From contig DATMCM010000072.1 of assembly GCA_035558335.1 (NCBI GenBank), forward strand, positions 1 through 12,973: a stretch of 12,973 bases of DNA, given 5' to 3'. Numbering within the stretch: position 1 is the first letter of the stretch; every line of letters begins with the position of its first letter. The DNA comes from Onstottus_B sp035558335. GTDB lineage: Bacteria > Acidobacteriota > Blastocatellia > UBA7656. A program made the translations under genes and the position numbers. The notes beneath the pieces were generated by a model that searched no databases, had not been told where the DNA came from, and saw only the letters and a list, made by a program, of their open reading frames with translations. Positions 1-7,806 of the stretch are shown here, one piece after another.

Positions 1-29
1 TTCAAATCTTCGACGGCTTCCAACCAAAC

Positions 30-1472
30 CTATTTCGCGCCGGCGATGTCGATGACTGCGCGATAGAGGAATTCCACAAATTTGCCCAGCCCATCAGTCG
101 AGGCTCGCTCGTCGTTTCCGTGAATCGTCGCGAGCTCACGATCGGTAATAACGCTCCCGACACCATAAGCCTGGACGCCCTTTGCGCGCAGTTGAGCCGA
201 GTCGGTAGCACCTGTCATCATTTGAGGAAGCGTGATTGCTCCGGGAAACAAACGCGCTTGTACTTTCTCCAAAGCCCGGAACATCTCCGTCTGCAACCCC
301 GATGGCGGCGATGCGGGGCGGCCCCGGTCGGGAGGCCGAACGATCTCAATCGCAGGGTCATTGATGAGTTGGCGCATCGCCTCGGCCAATTTCGCGATGT
401 CCTCATCAGGCAGCGCCCGCACGTCGAGGGTCGCCTCCGCCTCAGCAGGAATCACATTGCTTCGAAAGCCGCCCTTGATAATTGTCGGCACAATCGACGT
501 GCGAAGCATTGAATTATAGAAACCGCTGGCTGCTCGTATCTTTTCTTGGACCATCGTGCTGGTCTCAGGATCTTCGAGATGCGCATAGAGGAACGCCTCT
601 TCGGGTGGGCTAATCTTCGCAAGCCGCGCAAAGAACGCGCGTGTGGTTTCGTTCAACCGCATCTCGGATTGCCAGTTGCCCACCTTTGCGATCGCAGCCG
701 CCAGATGAGTGATGGGATTATCAAGACGCGGCATCGACCCATGCCCACTTGTTCCGCGTGCAATCAAACGAAAGCCGCGCGGAACCTTTTCAGTGGTAGC
801 GACCGCGACGTAGGCGACTCTCCCGTTGGACTCGGTGATGGCGCCCCCTTCATTCAAGGCGAACTCGCAATCGATTTTGTCCCAATGCTGCTCGACCATG
901 AAGTCTATGCCCGCTTGCGTCGTGCCCTCCTCGCCCGCTTCGGCGAGGAAGATTACATCCCGATCCATCGGAACTTTCAGACGGTGGAGCAACAAGAACA
1001 CCTCGAGATTCGCTGCAACCATTCCTTTATCGTCGATCGCGCCGCGTCCGTAGACGAACCCATCCTTCACTTCCCCGCCGAATGGATCGAACGTCCACTT
1101 GTTGCGCTCAACACCAACTACATCGATATGTCCCATCAAAAGGATCGGCCGCTTTTTGCCGTTGCCCTTGAGCCGCGCGACGATGTTCCCTCGTCCGGGC
1201 TCGCGCTCGAAGATCTCCGAGGGTATACCCTCGCGATCGAGGATGGACTTTAGGTACTCAGCTCCTTTTGTCTCGTTTCCCGGCGGATTGCTGGTGTCTA
1301 TCCGAATGAAGCCCGAAAGGATACGCACCGCCTCGTCCCGTGCAGTGCCAAAATCAGGGTCGGATATATGTTCTGAGGAACGCGAGGCAAATGAACCCAA
1401 AGCAATCAACGTCAGCAATATTGTGACGGCTCCAATCGCTCGAAGGAGCGACTGGATGTATCTTCCTTGCAT
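30..1472 (-). CDS. M20 family zinc metallopeptidase (exported or membrane-anchored)
   Basis: 480 aa, complete, ATG start with AGGAG five bases upstream. Residues 12-29 form a hydrophobic segment after a short basic stretch, so the enzyme is probably exported or held in the inner membrane by its N-terminus. M20 metal and catalytic motifs are in order: GHIDVV (H115, D117), GRGAIDDKG (bridging D147), AEAGEEG (general base E181, metal ligand E182), NEGG (about 207-210) and the C-terminal IHGNDER (H451). The GTSGHGSMP stretch near 240-250 belongs to the lid/dimerisation domain typical of carboxypeptidase S-like and ArgE/DapE-like members. Expected reaction: hydrolysis of a C-terminal residue or acyl-amino acid amide bond with two zinc ions. 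The substrate cannot be read from the sequence. It lies 521 bases downstream of serS on the same strand and probably has its own promoter. Family call is firm; the specific enzyme is not. Confidence 0.93.
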   Translation of the reverse strand: MQGRYIQSLLRAIGAVTILLTLIALGSFASRSSEHISDPDFGTARDEAVRILSGFIRIDTSNPPGNETKGAEYLKSILDREGIPSEIFEREPGRGNIVARLKGNGKKRPILLMGHIDVVGVERNKWTFDPFGGEVKDGFVYGRGAIDDKGMVAANLEVFLLLHRLKVPMDRDVIFLAEAGEEGTTQAGIDFMVEQHWDKIDCEFALNEGGAITESNGRVAYVAVATTEKVPRGFRLIARGTSGHGSMPRLDNPITHLAAAIAKVGNWQSEMRLNETTRAFFARLAKISPPEEAFLYAHLEDPETSTMVQEKIRAASGFYNSMLRTSIVPTIIKGGFRSNVIPAEAEATLDVRALPDEDIAKLAEAMRQLINDPAIEIVRPPDRGRPASPPSGLQTEMFRALEKVQARLFPGAITLPQMMTGATDSAQLRAKGVQAYGVGSVITDRELATIHGNDERASTDGLGKFVEFLYRAVIDIAGAK

Positions 1473-1518
1473 ATTCTCTCCTGGTCTTAATGGGAGGTCT
1501 GTCGAAGCGACTCGGTAG

Positions 1519-1545
1519 CTTATAGCGGCGTCGCGCTGCTGTAAA
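1519..1545 (-). promoter_or_regulatory. possible promoter of the M20 peptidase gene
   Basis: On the minus strand TTTACA (1545-1540) is followed after 15 bases by TATAAG (1524-1519), about 46 bases before the ATG. Each hexamer matches the sigma-70 consensus at 5 of 6 positions, but the 15-base spacer is shorter than the usual 16-18. The 521-base gap from serS makes an independent promoter likely somewhere here. This is only the best candidate by eye. Confidence 0.33.
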
Positions 1546-1833
1546 GGATAGACTTCTGGAGCCTCAGTAAAGCTTACTTGGCATGGGGCATCTTCGGTCG
1601 GTCGTCCGGAACGACTACGATAGGAGCTCGGTCAAAAGCGGTCACAGGGATCATCGAACGAGGTCAAACTGAACATGCTCTTACATCGTAGGTACCCGTC
1701 GCAGTGATCAAACGAAAGTTTCAGACTCATGCGGCTGAGCATGCGGCTGGCACACCCATTGCAGTGACAGCATCGGAAGCTTGAGAGACCTGATGAAGGT
1801 GCTCTCTTGATGGGCCGCTGCATCCAGCGCCGG

Positions 1834-1853
1834 AAAAAATGTCGCGAGTCGCG
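1834..1853 (-). terminator. weak candidate terminator downstream of serS
   Basis: On the minus strand CGCG-ACT-CGCG (1853-1843) is followed after three bases by six T (1839-1834), about 140 bases beyond the serS stop. The stem has only four base pairs, so this is a poor intrinsic terminator. It is listed because it is the only stem followed by a T-run in the gap. Confidence 0.22.
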
Positions 1854-1993
1854 GAGAGCTACCATCTTCCGGACCGCTCAGGTCCTCACTGCCTAATCGG
1901 TTGATGGCAGCACGACGCGCTTGCACATTTAAATCGAGTCAGAACCCTCTCTCTGCGACTTCTGGCTCTGGCGTGCATCGGCCCGCTTTCGTT

Positions 1994-3286
<1,293 letters not shown>

Positions 3287-3321
3287 CTTTATCACCTTTC
3301 GCACACAAAAGAGAAAACGAT

Positions 3322-3350
3322 AGCCTAGCCGCGCGTCGCACAAGCGTCAA
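3322..3350 (-). promoter_or_regulatory. possible serS promoter
   Basis: Minus strand TTGACG (3350-3345, 5 of 6 to the -35 consensus), 17-base spacer, TAGGCT (3327-3322, a weak -10 keeping the leading TA and final T). Transcription would start near 3315, leaving a leader of about 30 bases with the AAGGTG ribosome site. No T-box-like leader is present; the leader is too short. Confidence 0.4.
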
Positions 3351-3429
3351 TCAGCGCGCCGGGGCCCGTCCTCAGTACAGACCGGGAGTTAAAGTTGAGG
3401 GTTTTTACAAACGCGGTTCAACGAGGAAC

Positions 3430-3642
3430 TCAACTCCGCCGACGCAAGCTGCTCATGAATGAGCAACTTGAGCTGGGGAACAGAACTGACGGTGAGACGA
3501 TCGAGGCGAAGAAGATCGAGTAGCCAACGAATTTGATCCATCGCGTGCCACCAAAATCCAGTCCGGTCATCAAAAACGCTCCTACCGCGGAGATGCTGAG
3601 CACGATCGCGAGGTTGATAAGGGTCTTCTTGGAGTTAACCAT
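3430..3642 (-). CDS. small hypothetical membrane protein (70 aa)
   Basis: 70 aa. The strongest support is a perfect AGGAGG (3653-3648 on the minus strand) five bases before the ATG, the best ribosome site in the window. The protein begins MVNSKK, then has a hydrophobic segment at about 7-26 and a second at about 35-55, ending in a basic tail SLRRRS. This predicts two membrane helices joined by a short polar loop. I recognise no family. It is divergent from pgeF (131 bases between starts) and 143 bases upstream of the serS start on the same strand. With only 70 codons it could still be chance, and it would be settled by conservation in relatives. Confidence 0.5.
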   Translation of the reverse strand: MVNSKKTLINLAIVLSISAVGAFLMTGLDFGGTRWIKFVGYSIFFASIVSPSVLFPSSSCSFMSSLRRRS

Positions 3643-3669
3643 CGCAGCCTCCTACATCCATACAGCCCT

Positions 3670-3745
3670 AACTCTACCAGAGTGAGAGTTGGTTCCGCAC
3701 GAAAAATCCAGTGTTCGTCGAGGGACTATGCTTGCGTCGAGTCCC
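3670..3745. promoter_or_regulatory. dyads and direct repeats in the divergent pgeF/small-protein gap
   Basis: The 131-base gap between the divergent starts (3643-3773) holds two dyads: AACTCT/AGAGTT (3670-3675 and 3685-3690, 9-base loop) and GGGACT/AGTCCC (3722-3727 and 3740-3745, 12-base spacer). The second is interleaved with a direct repeat CGTCGAG at 3716-3722 and 3735-3741. Such an arrangement can be a regulator binding site for one or both divergent genes. No clear sigma-70 promoter was found on either strand here. Confidence 0.28.
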
Positions 3746-3773
3746 GGCTTCTCGATAACATTCAAACTCAACT

Positions 3774-4649
3774 ATGCAAGACGCCACGCCGCAAACGTAC
3801 ACCGCGACCGGCATCGCAATGCGCGAGCGCGAAATCGAGACAACAGACGGAACAGCGCGAATTTCCTTTTTGGTCTGCAAGCAGTTAGAACAGGCGGGGT
3901 TCGCCAATGCCTTCAGCACTCGGCTGGGTGGTGTTAGCAGGCTACCTACGAATGCGCTCAATCTCGCTTTCGTAAAGGCAGACGACAAAGAGAACGTCGT
4001 CGAAAATCGTCGCCGCTTTCTCAAGGCGATCGCCGCCGAAACTGCAACCGTCGTCACCGCGCGGCAGACTCACTCCATTGACCGGTGCTTTATCGAAACG
4101 GACGAGCAGGCGCGCGGCTCACAACCCAATTGCGATTCGATGACTACTAAGCTGACCGGTGCGCTGCTTGCCATCCAAACTGCCGATTGCCTGCCGGTGC
4201 TAATCGCCGACCCGAAGTCCGGCGCGATGACCGCGATTCACGCCGGTTGGCGCGGGACGGCCGGCCGCATCACCGAGCGGACAGTCGCAGACTTAATGTT
4301 GTTGCACGGAGCCAATCCTCGCGATTGCATCGCAGCCCTGGGACCCGCGGCCTGCGTCGAGTGCTACGAAGTGGGCGAAGACGTGATCGAGAGATACAAG
4401 AAAGAGTTTGGCTACTGGCGCAAGCTGTTCGTAAACTTCAAGGAAGGCCCCAAGGCGCATCTCGACGTTCGCGCGGCAAACGTTCAGCAGTTAAAGTTCT
4501 GCGGCTTCGACGAGGATCGCATCCACGTCGCCGACGTTTGCACGATGCATCACAACGAGCTTTTCTTTTCATACCGGCGCGAAGGCAAGGCCCACCCGTC
4601 CGGCACTGGCCGCCTGCTCTCGGTTGTCGGACGGATAGGAGCCCAATAG
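3774..4649 (+). CDS. pgeF: laccase-domain protein, peptidoglycan editing factor PgeF / polyphenol oxidase family (DUF152, YfiH/YlmD)
   Basis: 291 aa from the ATG at 3774. A second ATG at 3819 (residue 16) would give 276 aa, closer to usual family length, and neither has a convincing Shine-Dalgarno, so the start is uncertain. The metal-binding signature of the family is intact: RQTHS (H100), TADCLP (C139) and IHAGWRG (H156). They are followed by GPAACVECYEVG (190-201) and the C-terminal CTMHHNELFFSYRR...TGR (256-280). Family members are small single-domain cytoplasmic metalloproteins. They have been described as multicopper-type polyphenol oxidases, as purine nucleoside-processing enzymes, and in E. 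coli as preventing L-Ser from replacing L-Ala in peptidoglycan precursors. The sequence does not say which role applies. The DUF1080 gene follows 63 bases later on the same strand and may be co-transcribed. Confidence 0.9.
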   Translation: MQDATPQTYTATGIAMREREIETTDGTARISFLVCKQLEQAGFANAFSTRLGGVSRLPTNALNLAFVKADDKENVVENRRRFLKAIAAETATVVTARQTHSIDRCFIETDEQARGSQPNCDSMTTKLTGALLAIQTADCLPVLIADPKSGAMTAIHAGWRGTAGRITERTVADLMLLHGANPRDCIAALGPAACVECYEVGEDVIERYKKEFGYWRKLFVNFKEGPKAHLDVRAANVQQLKFCGFDEDRIHVADVCTMHHNELFFSYRREGKAHPSGTGRLLSVVGRIGAQ

Positions 4650-4712
4650 CAATTGATTGTCTTGCGAGAAGATCGATGCGCGACATAAGGCGCGACAAGG
4701 AGATCTGGCAAT

Positions 4713-5513
4713 ATGCTGAAGGCCAACGTCGCTCGCTGCCTGGCAGGCTGGGCGCTTTGCGTTGCTGTTTGTGGCGCGGTCGACGCCCAGAACAAACAAA
4801 TGGATAACAATCCGGCTCACTGGAAGATTCACGATCTCGACCGCCCGCAACCGCCTGTGGTCGATCCGGGCGGGTCGAGCGGCGATTCCGCGCCAGGCGC
4901 ACCGCCGTCTGATGCCCTGGTCTTATTCGATGGCAAGGATCTGTCAAAATGGCGCGGCGGAGACGGTGCCGCGGCCAAGTGGAAAGTTGCGGACGGGTAC
5001 ATGGAAGTGGTTAAGGGCGTCGGGGGTATTTCAACCAAGCAAGTCTTTGGCGATTGTCAGTTGCACGTCGAGTGGCGGGCTCCCGTGCCTGCGAGCGGCG
5101 AAGGTCAGGAACGCGGCAACAGCGGCGTATTCTTGATGGGGTTGTATGAGCTGCAGGTGCTTGATTCGTACAACAACAAAACGTATCCCGACGGACAAGC
5201 CGCCGCAGTTTACGGTCAATACCCGCCGTTGGTGAACGCTTCGCGGCCGCCTGGTCAGTGGCAGACCTACGACGTGATCTTTCATCGACCTCGATTCGAT
5301 CCGAGTGGCAAGGTTCTGCAGCCTGCGAGAATGACCGTTCTGCACAACGGCGTTTTGGTCCAAGACGATGTCGTGTTGACCGGACCAACCGCTCACAAAG
5401 AGCGTCCCTCATACAAGCAGCATGCCGACAAGCTTCCGCTGTCGCTGCAGGATCACGGCGATCCGGTTCGCTATCGAAACGTCTGGGTGAGAGAGTTGCC
5501 CGAAGACAGATAG
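4713..5513 (+). CDS. secreted DUF1080 (3-keto-disaccharide hydrolase-like) protein
   Basis: 266 aa, ATG with AAGGAG ten bases upstream. Residues 1-25 are a signal peptide (hydrophobic core about 8-22, likely cleavage after VDA before Q26), so the protein is exported. After a Pro/Gly/Ser-rich linker (about 45-68) comes a DUF1080 concanavalin-like fold: LFDGKDLSKW (71-80), a GNSGVFLMGLYELQVLDSY stretch (135-153), PPGQWQTYDVIF (179-190) and the closing LQDHGDPVRYRNVWVREL (245-262). DUF1080 proteins are frequent in Acidobacteriota, Planctomycetota and Bacteroidota. Some characterised members hydrolyse 3-keto-glycosides or 3-keto-disaccharides. Substrate here is unknown. It sits 63 bases after pgeF and converges with the VWA cluster, 54 bases between stop codons, with no strong bidirectional terminator visible. 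Confidence 0.88.
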   Translation: MLKANVARCLAGWALCVAVCGAVDAQNKQMDNNPAHWKIHDLDRPQPPVVDPGGSSGDSAPGAPPSDALVLFDGKDLSKWRGGDGAAAKWKVADGYMEVVKGVGGISTKQVFGDCQLHVEWRAPVPASGEGQERGNSGVFLMGLYELQVLDSYNNKTYPDGQAAAVYGQYPPLVNASRPPGQWQTYDVIFHRPRFDPSGKVLQPARMTVLHNGVLVQDDVVLTGPTAHKERPSYKQHADKLPLSLQDHGDPVRYRNVWVRELPEDR

Positions 5514-5567
5514 AAGTGCACCCGATCGACGTTTCCGGAACTATAGAGGAAGTCCACAAGCCGGGGG

Positions 5568-6617
5568 TTAGCTGGCTTTGGGCGCGAAATAACCTCGGCG
5601 ATAACGCACGTTTAGGTCCTTTTGATTTTTGACCCTTACCTGGATAGTGCGGAATGAGCCGTCTCTCGCGCTATTCGCCGGTGTGTAAGCCGTAATGTAC
5701 TGCGAGCGCAAATCCTCATCAATCTGCGCGTAGGCCGTGTCGAGGTCCGCTTCGTTGCGAGGAAAGAAGGCGCGCCCACCAGTCTCGGCTGCAATCTTCT
5801 TGAGCGTTCCCGAATCCACACCCATCGGTCCGCCGATGCCGATCGAGTAAACGATTATCTCGCTGCGCCATGTTCTCTCTATTGCGTCACGCATCTTCAC
5901 GCTGCTCGAAGTATCCTCCCCGTCTGTGACGAGAATAATAACCCTGCGGCCTGCTTCCCGTCTGAGCAAATCAGACGCGACCGAGTAGATCGAATCATAC
6001 ATAGAGGTCGAGCCGACGCCGGAGTTGTTGATCGGAGGAGTAGTGCCCACCTGGCCCGCGAGCGCTGTGGGCACGCTTATGCGAACATCGTCAAGCGCGC
6101 GCTGGAGCTTTCCGACGTCCGAGGTCAAGTCCTGAACGAGCACCGACTCATGCTCAAAAGTCACCACCGCGCCGAGGTCCTTCTTCGGCCGTAGCACACG
6201 TTTGAAGAACCGCTGTCCCGCGGCTTTTTCCTCGGGTAACGTGTACTCCTGGCTCCCGGATATGTCGATAAGCATCGCGATGGTTATCGGCAGGTCTGTC
6301 TGACGCTCGAACGAAAACACGTCCTGAGGCTTGCCGTCCTCGAGTACCTCGATGTCGTTCTTCGTCAGGTCGTTTATGTACCGGTTCTTTTTGTCGGTGA
6401 CGTTGAAAGGAACAGTGACGAGTTGTGCGCCAAGCTTGATGGCCTGATCGTCTTGATTGTCTTCTGCCTCGGACGGCTTCTTGTTCTTGTCGGTCTTCTG
6501 CTGCCCGCGCTTCTCCTGCGGTTTGGATTGCTGAGCCTGGACAACAATCGACGGAAGGAACGCAAGCGCCACCGCGCAAATCAAAACTGCAGCTAAGGAG
6601 ATTCTTTTGAGCTTCAT
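5568..6617 (-). CDS. VWFA-related acidobacterial protein C (third of three)
   Basis: 349 aa. N-terminal signal peptide (MKLKRIS, then a hydrophobic stretch to about 27, likely cleavage at VQA before Q29), then a Lys/Gln/Glu-rich linker (30-60). An N-terminal module with FNVTDKKNRYINDLTKNDIEVLEDG (given here as FNVTDKK near 71 and VLEDGKPQ near 91-98) is typical of acidobacterial VWFA-related proteins. The VWA domain follows, with the metal-ion site DISGS at 118-122 and a later VTDGEDTSS. The C-terminus has the AYTP...RRGYF pattern of the family. Likely role: an extracytoplasmic divalent-metal-dependent protein-protein adhesion module; no partner is known. Its ATG overlaps the stop of gene B as ATGA, so translation is probably coupled. 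It is close in sequence to gene B (DxSGSQEYT shared). Confidence 0.92.
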   Translation of the reverse strand: MKLKRISLAAVLICAVALAFLPSIVVQAQQSKPQEKRGQQKTDKNKKPSEAEDNQDDQAIKLGAQLVTVPFNVTDKKNRYINDLTKNDIEVLEDGKPQDVFSFERQTDLPITIAMLIDISGSQEYTLPEEKAAGQRFFKRVLRPKKDLGAVVTFEHESVLVQDLTSDVGKLQRALDDVRISVPTALAGQVGTTPPINNSGVGSTSMYDSIYSVASDLLRREAGRRVIILVTDGEDTSSSVKMRDAIERTWRSEIIVYSIGIGGPMGVDSGTLKKIAAETGGRAFFPRNEADLDTAYAQIDEDLRSQYITAYTPANSARDGSFRTIQVRVKNQKDLNVRYRRGYFAPKAS

Positions 6618-7684
6618 TTCTTTACTTCTTCCACGGCGGCATAATAGCCGCGTCGATGAATAATGCGGGCGTCGCCCCGGCCGGCGACCCGGACTTCTAT
6701 GCGGCGAAACCTGCCGTCGTGTGCCGGATTCGACGGCGAATACGCTACCAGGTATTGGCTCCGCAGTTCATTTTCAATCTGGCGAAAGTTCTCGAGCAAC
6801 TCCTCGGGCCCGCGCGGGAAGTAAGCGCGCCCGCCGGTTTCGTCGCTCAATCTCCTCAACACATCCTCACGAATGCCTTCGAATCTGAAACGGTCCCCAA
6901 TGCCCACAGAATAGATGATCACGCCCGATCTCCAGGCCCTGTCGATCGTTTCATCGAGCTTTCTGACGCTTGCGTTGTCCACGCCGTCGGTCAGCAGAAT
7001 GATCGCCCGGCGTGTGGTCGCAACATCATTAACCGAGCGCCGGTCGTGATCGCGGCTCAATACTTCGTCAGCCGTAATATAGACCGCGTCGTAAAGAGCG
7101 GTTGCCTGTCGCCGGGTCGTCGTCGGCGCGAAGCGCCTTGCATATTGTATCTCGTCGAACGCGCGCTGCAACGTCTCGACTCGCGAGGTGAGCCCTTGCA
7201 CCAGATCGACGTCATCTTGAAACGTAAGAATCGAAGCCGAGTCTTTCCCGGGCCGGATGATCGAGCGGAGAAACTCGCCGGCTGCGAGCTTCTCCTGCGG
7301 GAACGTGTACTCCTGGCTGCCTGACAGGTCCATCAGGATCGCGATATTTATCGGAAGAGTCGTCTCGCGCTTAAAGGTGAAAATCTGCTGAGGGCGTCCG
7401 TCTTCAAGCACGGTGATTTCGTCCTGCCGAATATCGCTGATCGAGCGGTTGTTGCGATCCACCGCTGTGAAAAGCAGGTTGACCAGGTCTGTGCCCAGGC
7501 GAACGGCTTCGTCGCTGGAAGGAATATCACCGTCGTCTTGTTTTGATTCAGGATTGGGCTTTTGTGGAACACGGGATGATTGTTGCGGCGGCTTGCGCGC
7601 GGGCGCAGGCTTCTGCAAAGCGCTGACTGAAACCAGCAGCGCCCAGAGAGTTATCACTGCGATGATGATTCTTTTTAAGTACAT
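6614..7684 (-). CDS. VWFA-related acidobacterial protein B (second of three)
   Basis: 356 aa, ATG start with only a weak purine-rich site (GAGAAG) just upstream. Signal peptide: MYLKR, hydrophobic 6-22, probable cleavage near SALQ (21-24), then a Pro/Lys/Gln-rich linker to about 55. The pre-VWA module has FTAVDRNNRSISDI and VLEDGRPQQIF (92-102). The VWA metal site is DLSGS at 119-123, followed by ILLTDGVDNAS, then GGRAYFPRG and the C-terminal LVAYSP...HRRGYY. Predicted exported protein-binding domain, paralogous to the next gene. The ATGA overlap with gene C indicates one transcript. The 120-base gap before it, toward gene A, is mostly heptad repeat, unusual within an operon. Confidence 0.92.
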   Translation of the reverse strand: MYLKRIIIAVITLWALLVSVSALQKPAPARKPPQQSSRVPQKPNPESKQDDGDIPSSDEAVRLGTDLVNLLFTAVDRNNRSISDIRQDEITVLEDGRPQQIFTFKRETTLPINIAILMDLSGSQEYTFPQEKLAAGEFLRSIIRPGKDSASILTFQDDVDLVQGLTSRVETLQRAFDEIQYARRFAPTTTRRQATALYDAVYITADEVLSRDHDRRSVNDVATTRRAIILLTDGVDNASVRKLDETIDRAWRSGVIIYSVGIGDRFRFEGIREDVLRRLSDETGGRAYFPRGPEELLENFRQIENELRSQYLVAYSPSNPAHDGRFRRIEVRVAGRGDARIIHRRGYYAAVEEVKK

Positions 7685-7699
7685 CGGCTTCTCGATCGG

Positions 7700-7734
7700 G
7701 GTTCAGGGTTCAGAGTTCAAGGTTTACAGTTTAG
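7700..7734 (+). repeat. heptad repeat array, left arm (5 x 7 bases)
   Basis: Five contiguous 7-base units read on the plus strand: GGTTCAG, GGTTCAG, AGTTCAA, GGTTTAC, AGTTTAG, consensus RGTTYAG. The array begins 16 bases upstream of the VWA gene B start. It resembles the class of short degenerate heptamer repeats known from cyanobacterial and acidobacterial intergenic regions, though I cannot assign a named family. Confidence 0.7.
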
Positions 7735-7771
7735 CTTATTCAGTATTTCCGTTCCCGATTGTCAGCCGGTG

Positions 7772-7806
7772 ACGAACCGGAAACCCGGAACCCTAAACCC
7801 GAAACT
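7772..7806 (-). repeat. heptad repeat array, right arm (5 x 7 bases, opposite orientation)
   Basis: Read on the minus strand: AGTTTCG, GGTTTAG, GGTTCCG, GGTTTCC, GGTTCGT, the same unit as the left arm but in opposite orientation, 37 bases away. The distal end runs into the TAG stop of VWA gene A (7805-7807). The two arms agree at 23 of 35 positions when aligned as a hairpin, so a transcript across the gap could form a long imperfect stem between genes A and B. Confidence 0.65.

Larger units (their letters stand above)
1473..1993. other. intergenic gap between serS and the M20 peptidase gene
   Basis: 521 bases with no gene I can defend. Short minus-strand reading frames here (about 72 and 77 codons, ending near 1708 and 1632) overlap in different frames, lack a well-placed Shine-Dalgarno and match no family I know. 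One is cysteine-rich (a CCHCNGC stretch), which may be chance. Small structures seen: a hairpin GAGAGACC / GGT-G-CTCTC at 1783-1806 with a 7-base loop and one bulge; a 5-bp hairpin GGACC/GGTCC at 1871-1885; a 9-base direct repeat ATGCGGCTG at 1729-1737 and 1741-1749. The M20 promoter candidate lies at its left end. It may be an old decayed gene or a leader region; nothing decides between them. Confidence 0.5.

Noticed and set aside
546..1253. 235-codon plus-strand frame opposite the M20 gene
   Set aside because: Antisense shadow; the minus-strand frame holds every M20 catalytic motif.
1640..1690. tRNA gene in the serS-M20 gap
   Set aside because: A TTCGA-like stretch was checked on the minus strand, but no T-stem, anticodon arm or acceptor pairing could be made.
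1632..1926. Two overlapping minus-strand short frames, one cysteine-rich
   Set aside because: Different frames over the same bases, no spaced Shine-Dalgarno, no recognisable family; kept only as a remark on the gap.
3287..3343. Longer serS start at 3343
   Set aside because: The added residues precede the conserved MLDINF start and the ATG at 3286 has a proper ribosome site.
3287..3429. T-box leader upstream of serS
   Set aside because: No T-box sequence, specifier stem or terminator seen, and the probable leader is only about 30 bases.
4187..4807. 206-codon frame overlapping pgeF and the start of the DUF1080 gene
   Set aside because: Arg-rich low-complexity translation typical of a wrong frame; spans two well-supported genes.
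5514..5567. Bidirectional terminator between the DUF1080 and VWA C genes
   Set aside because: Only a 5-bp AAGCC/GGCTT pairing with an 11-base loop and no T-run on either strand.
6656..7324. 222-codon plus-strand frame opposite VWA gene B
   Set aside because: It lies wholly antisense to a gene with clear family motifs; its translation has no domain or signal and long antisense frames are expected in GC-rich DNA.
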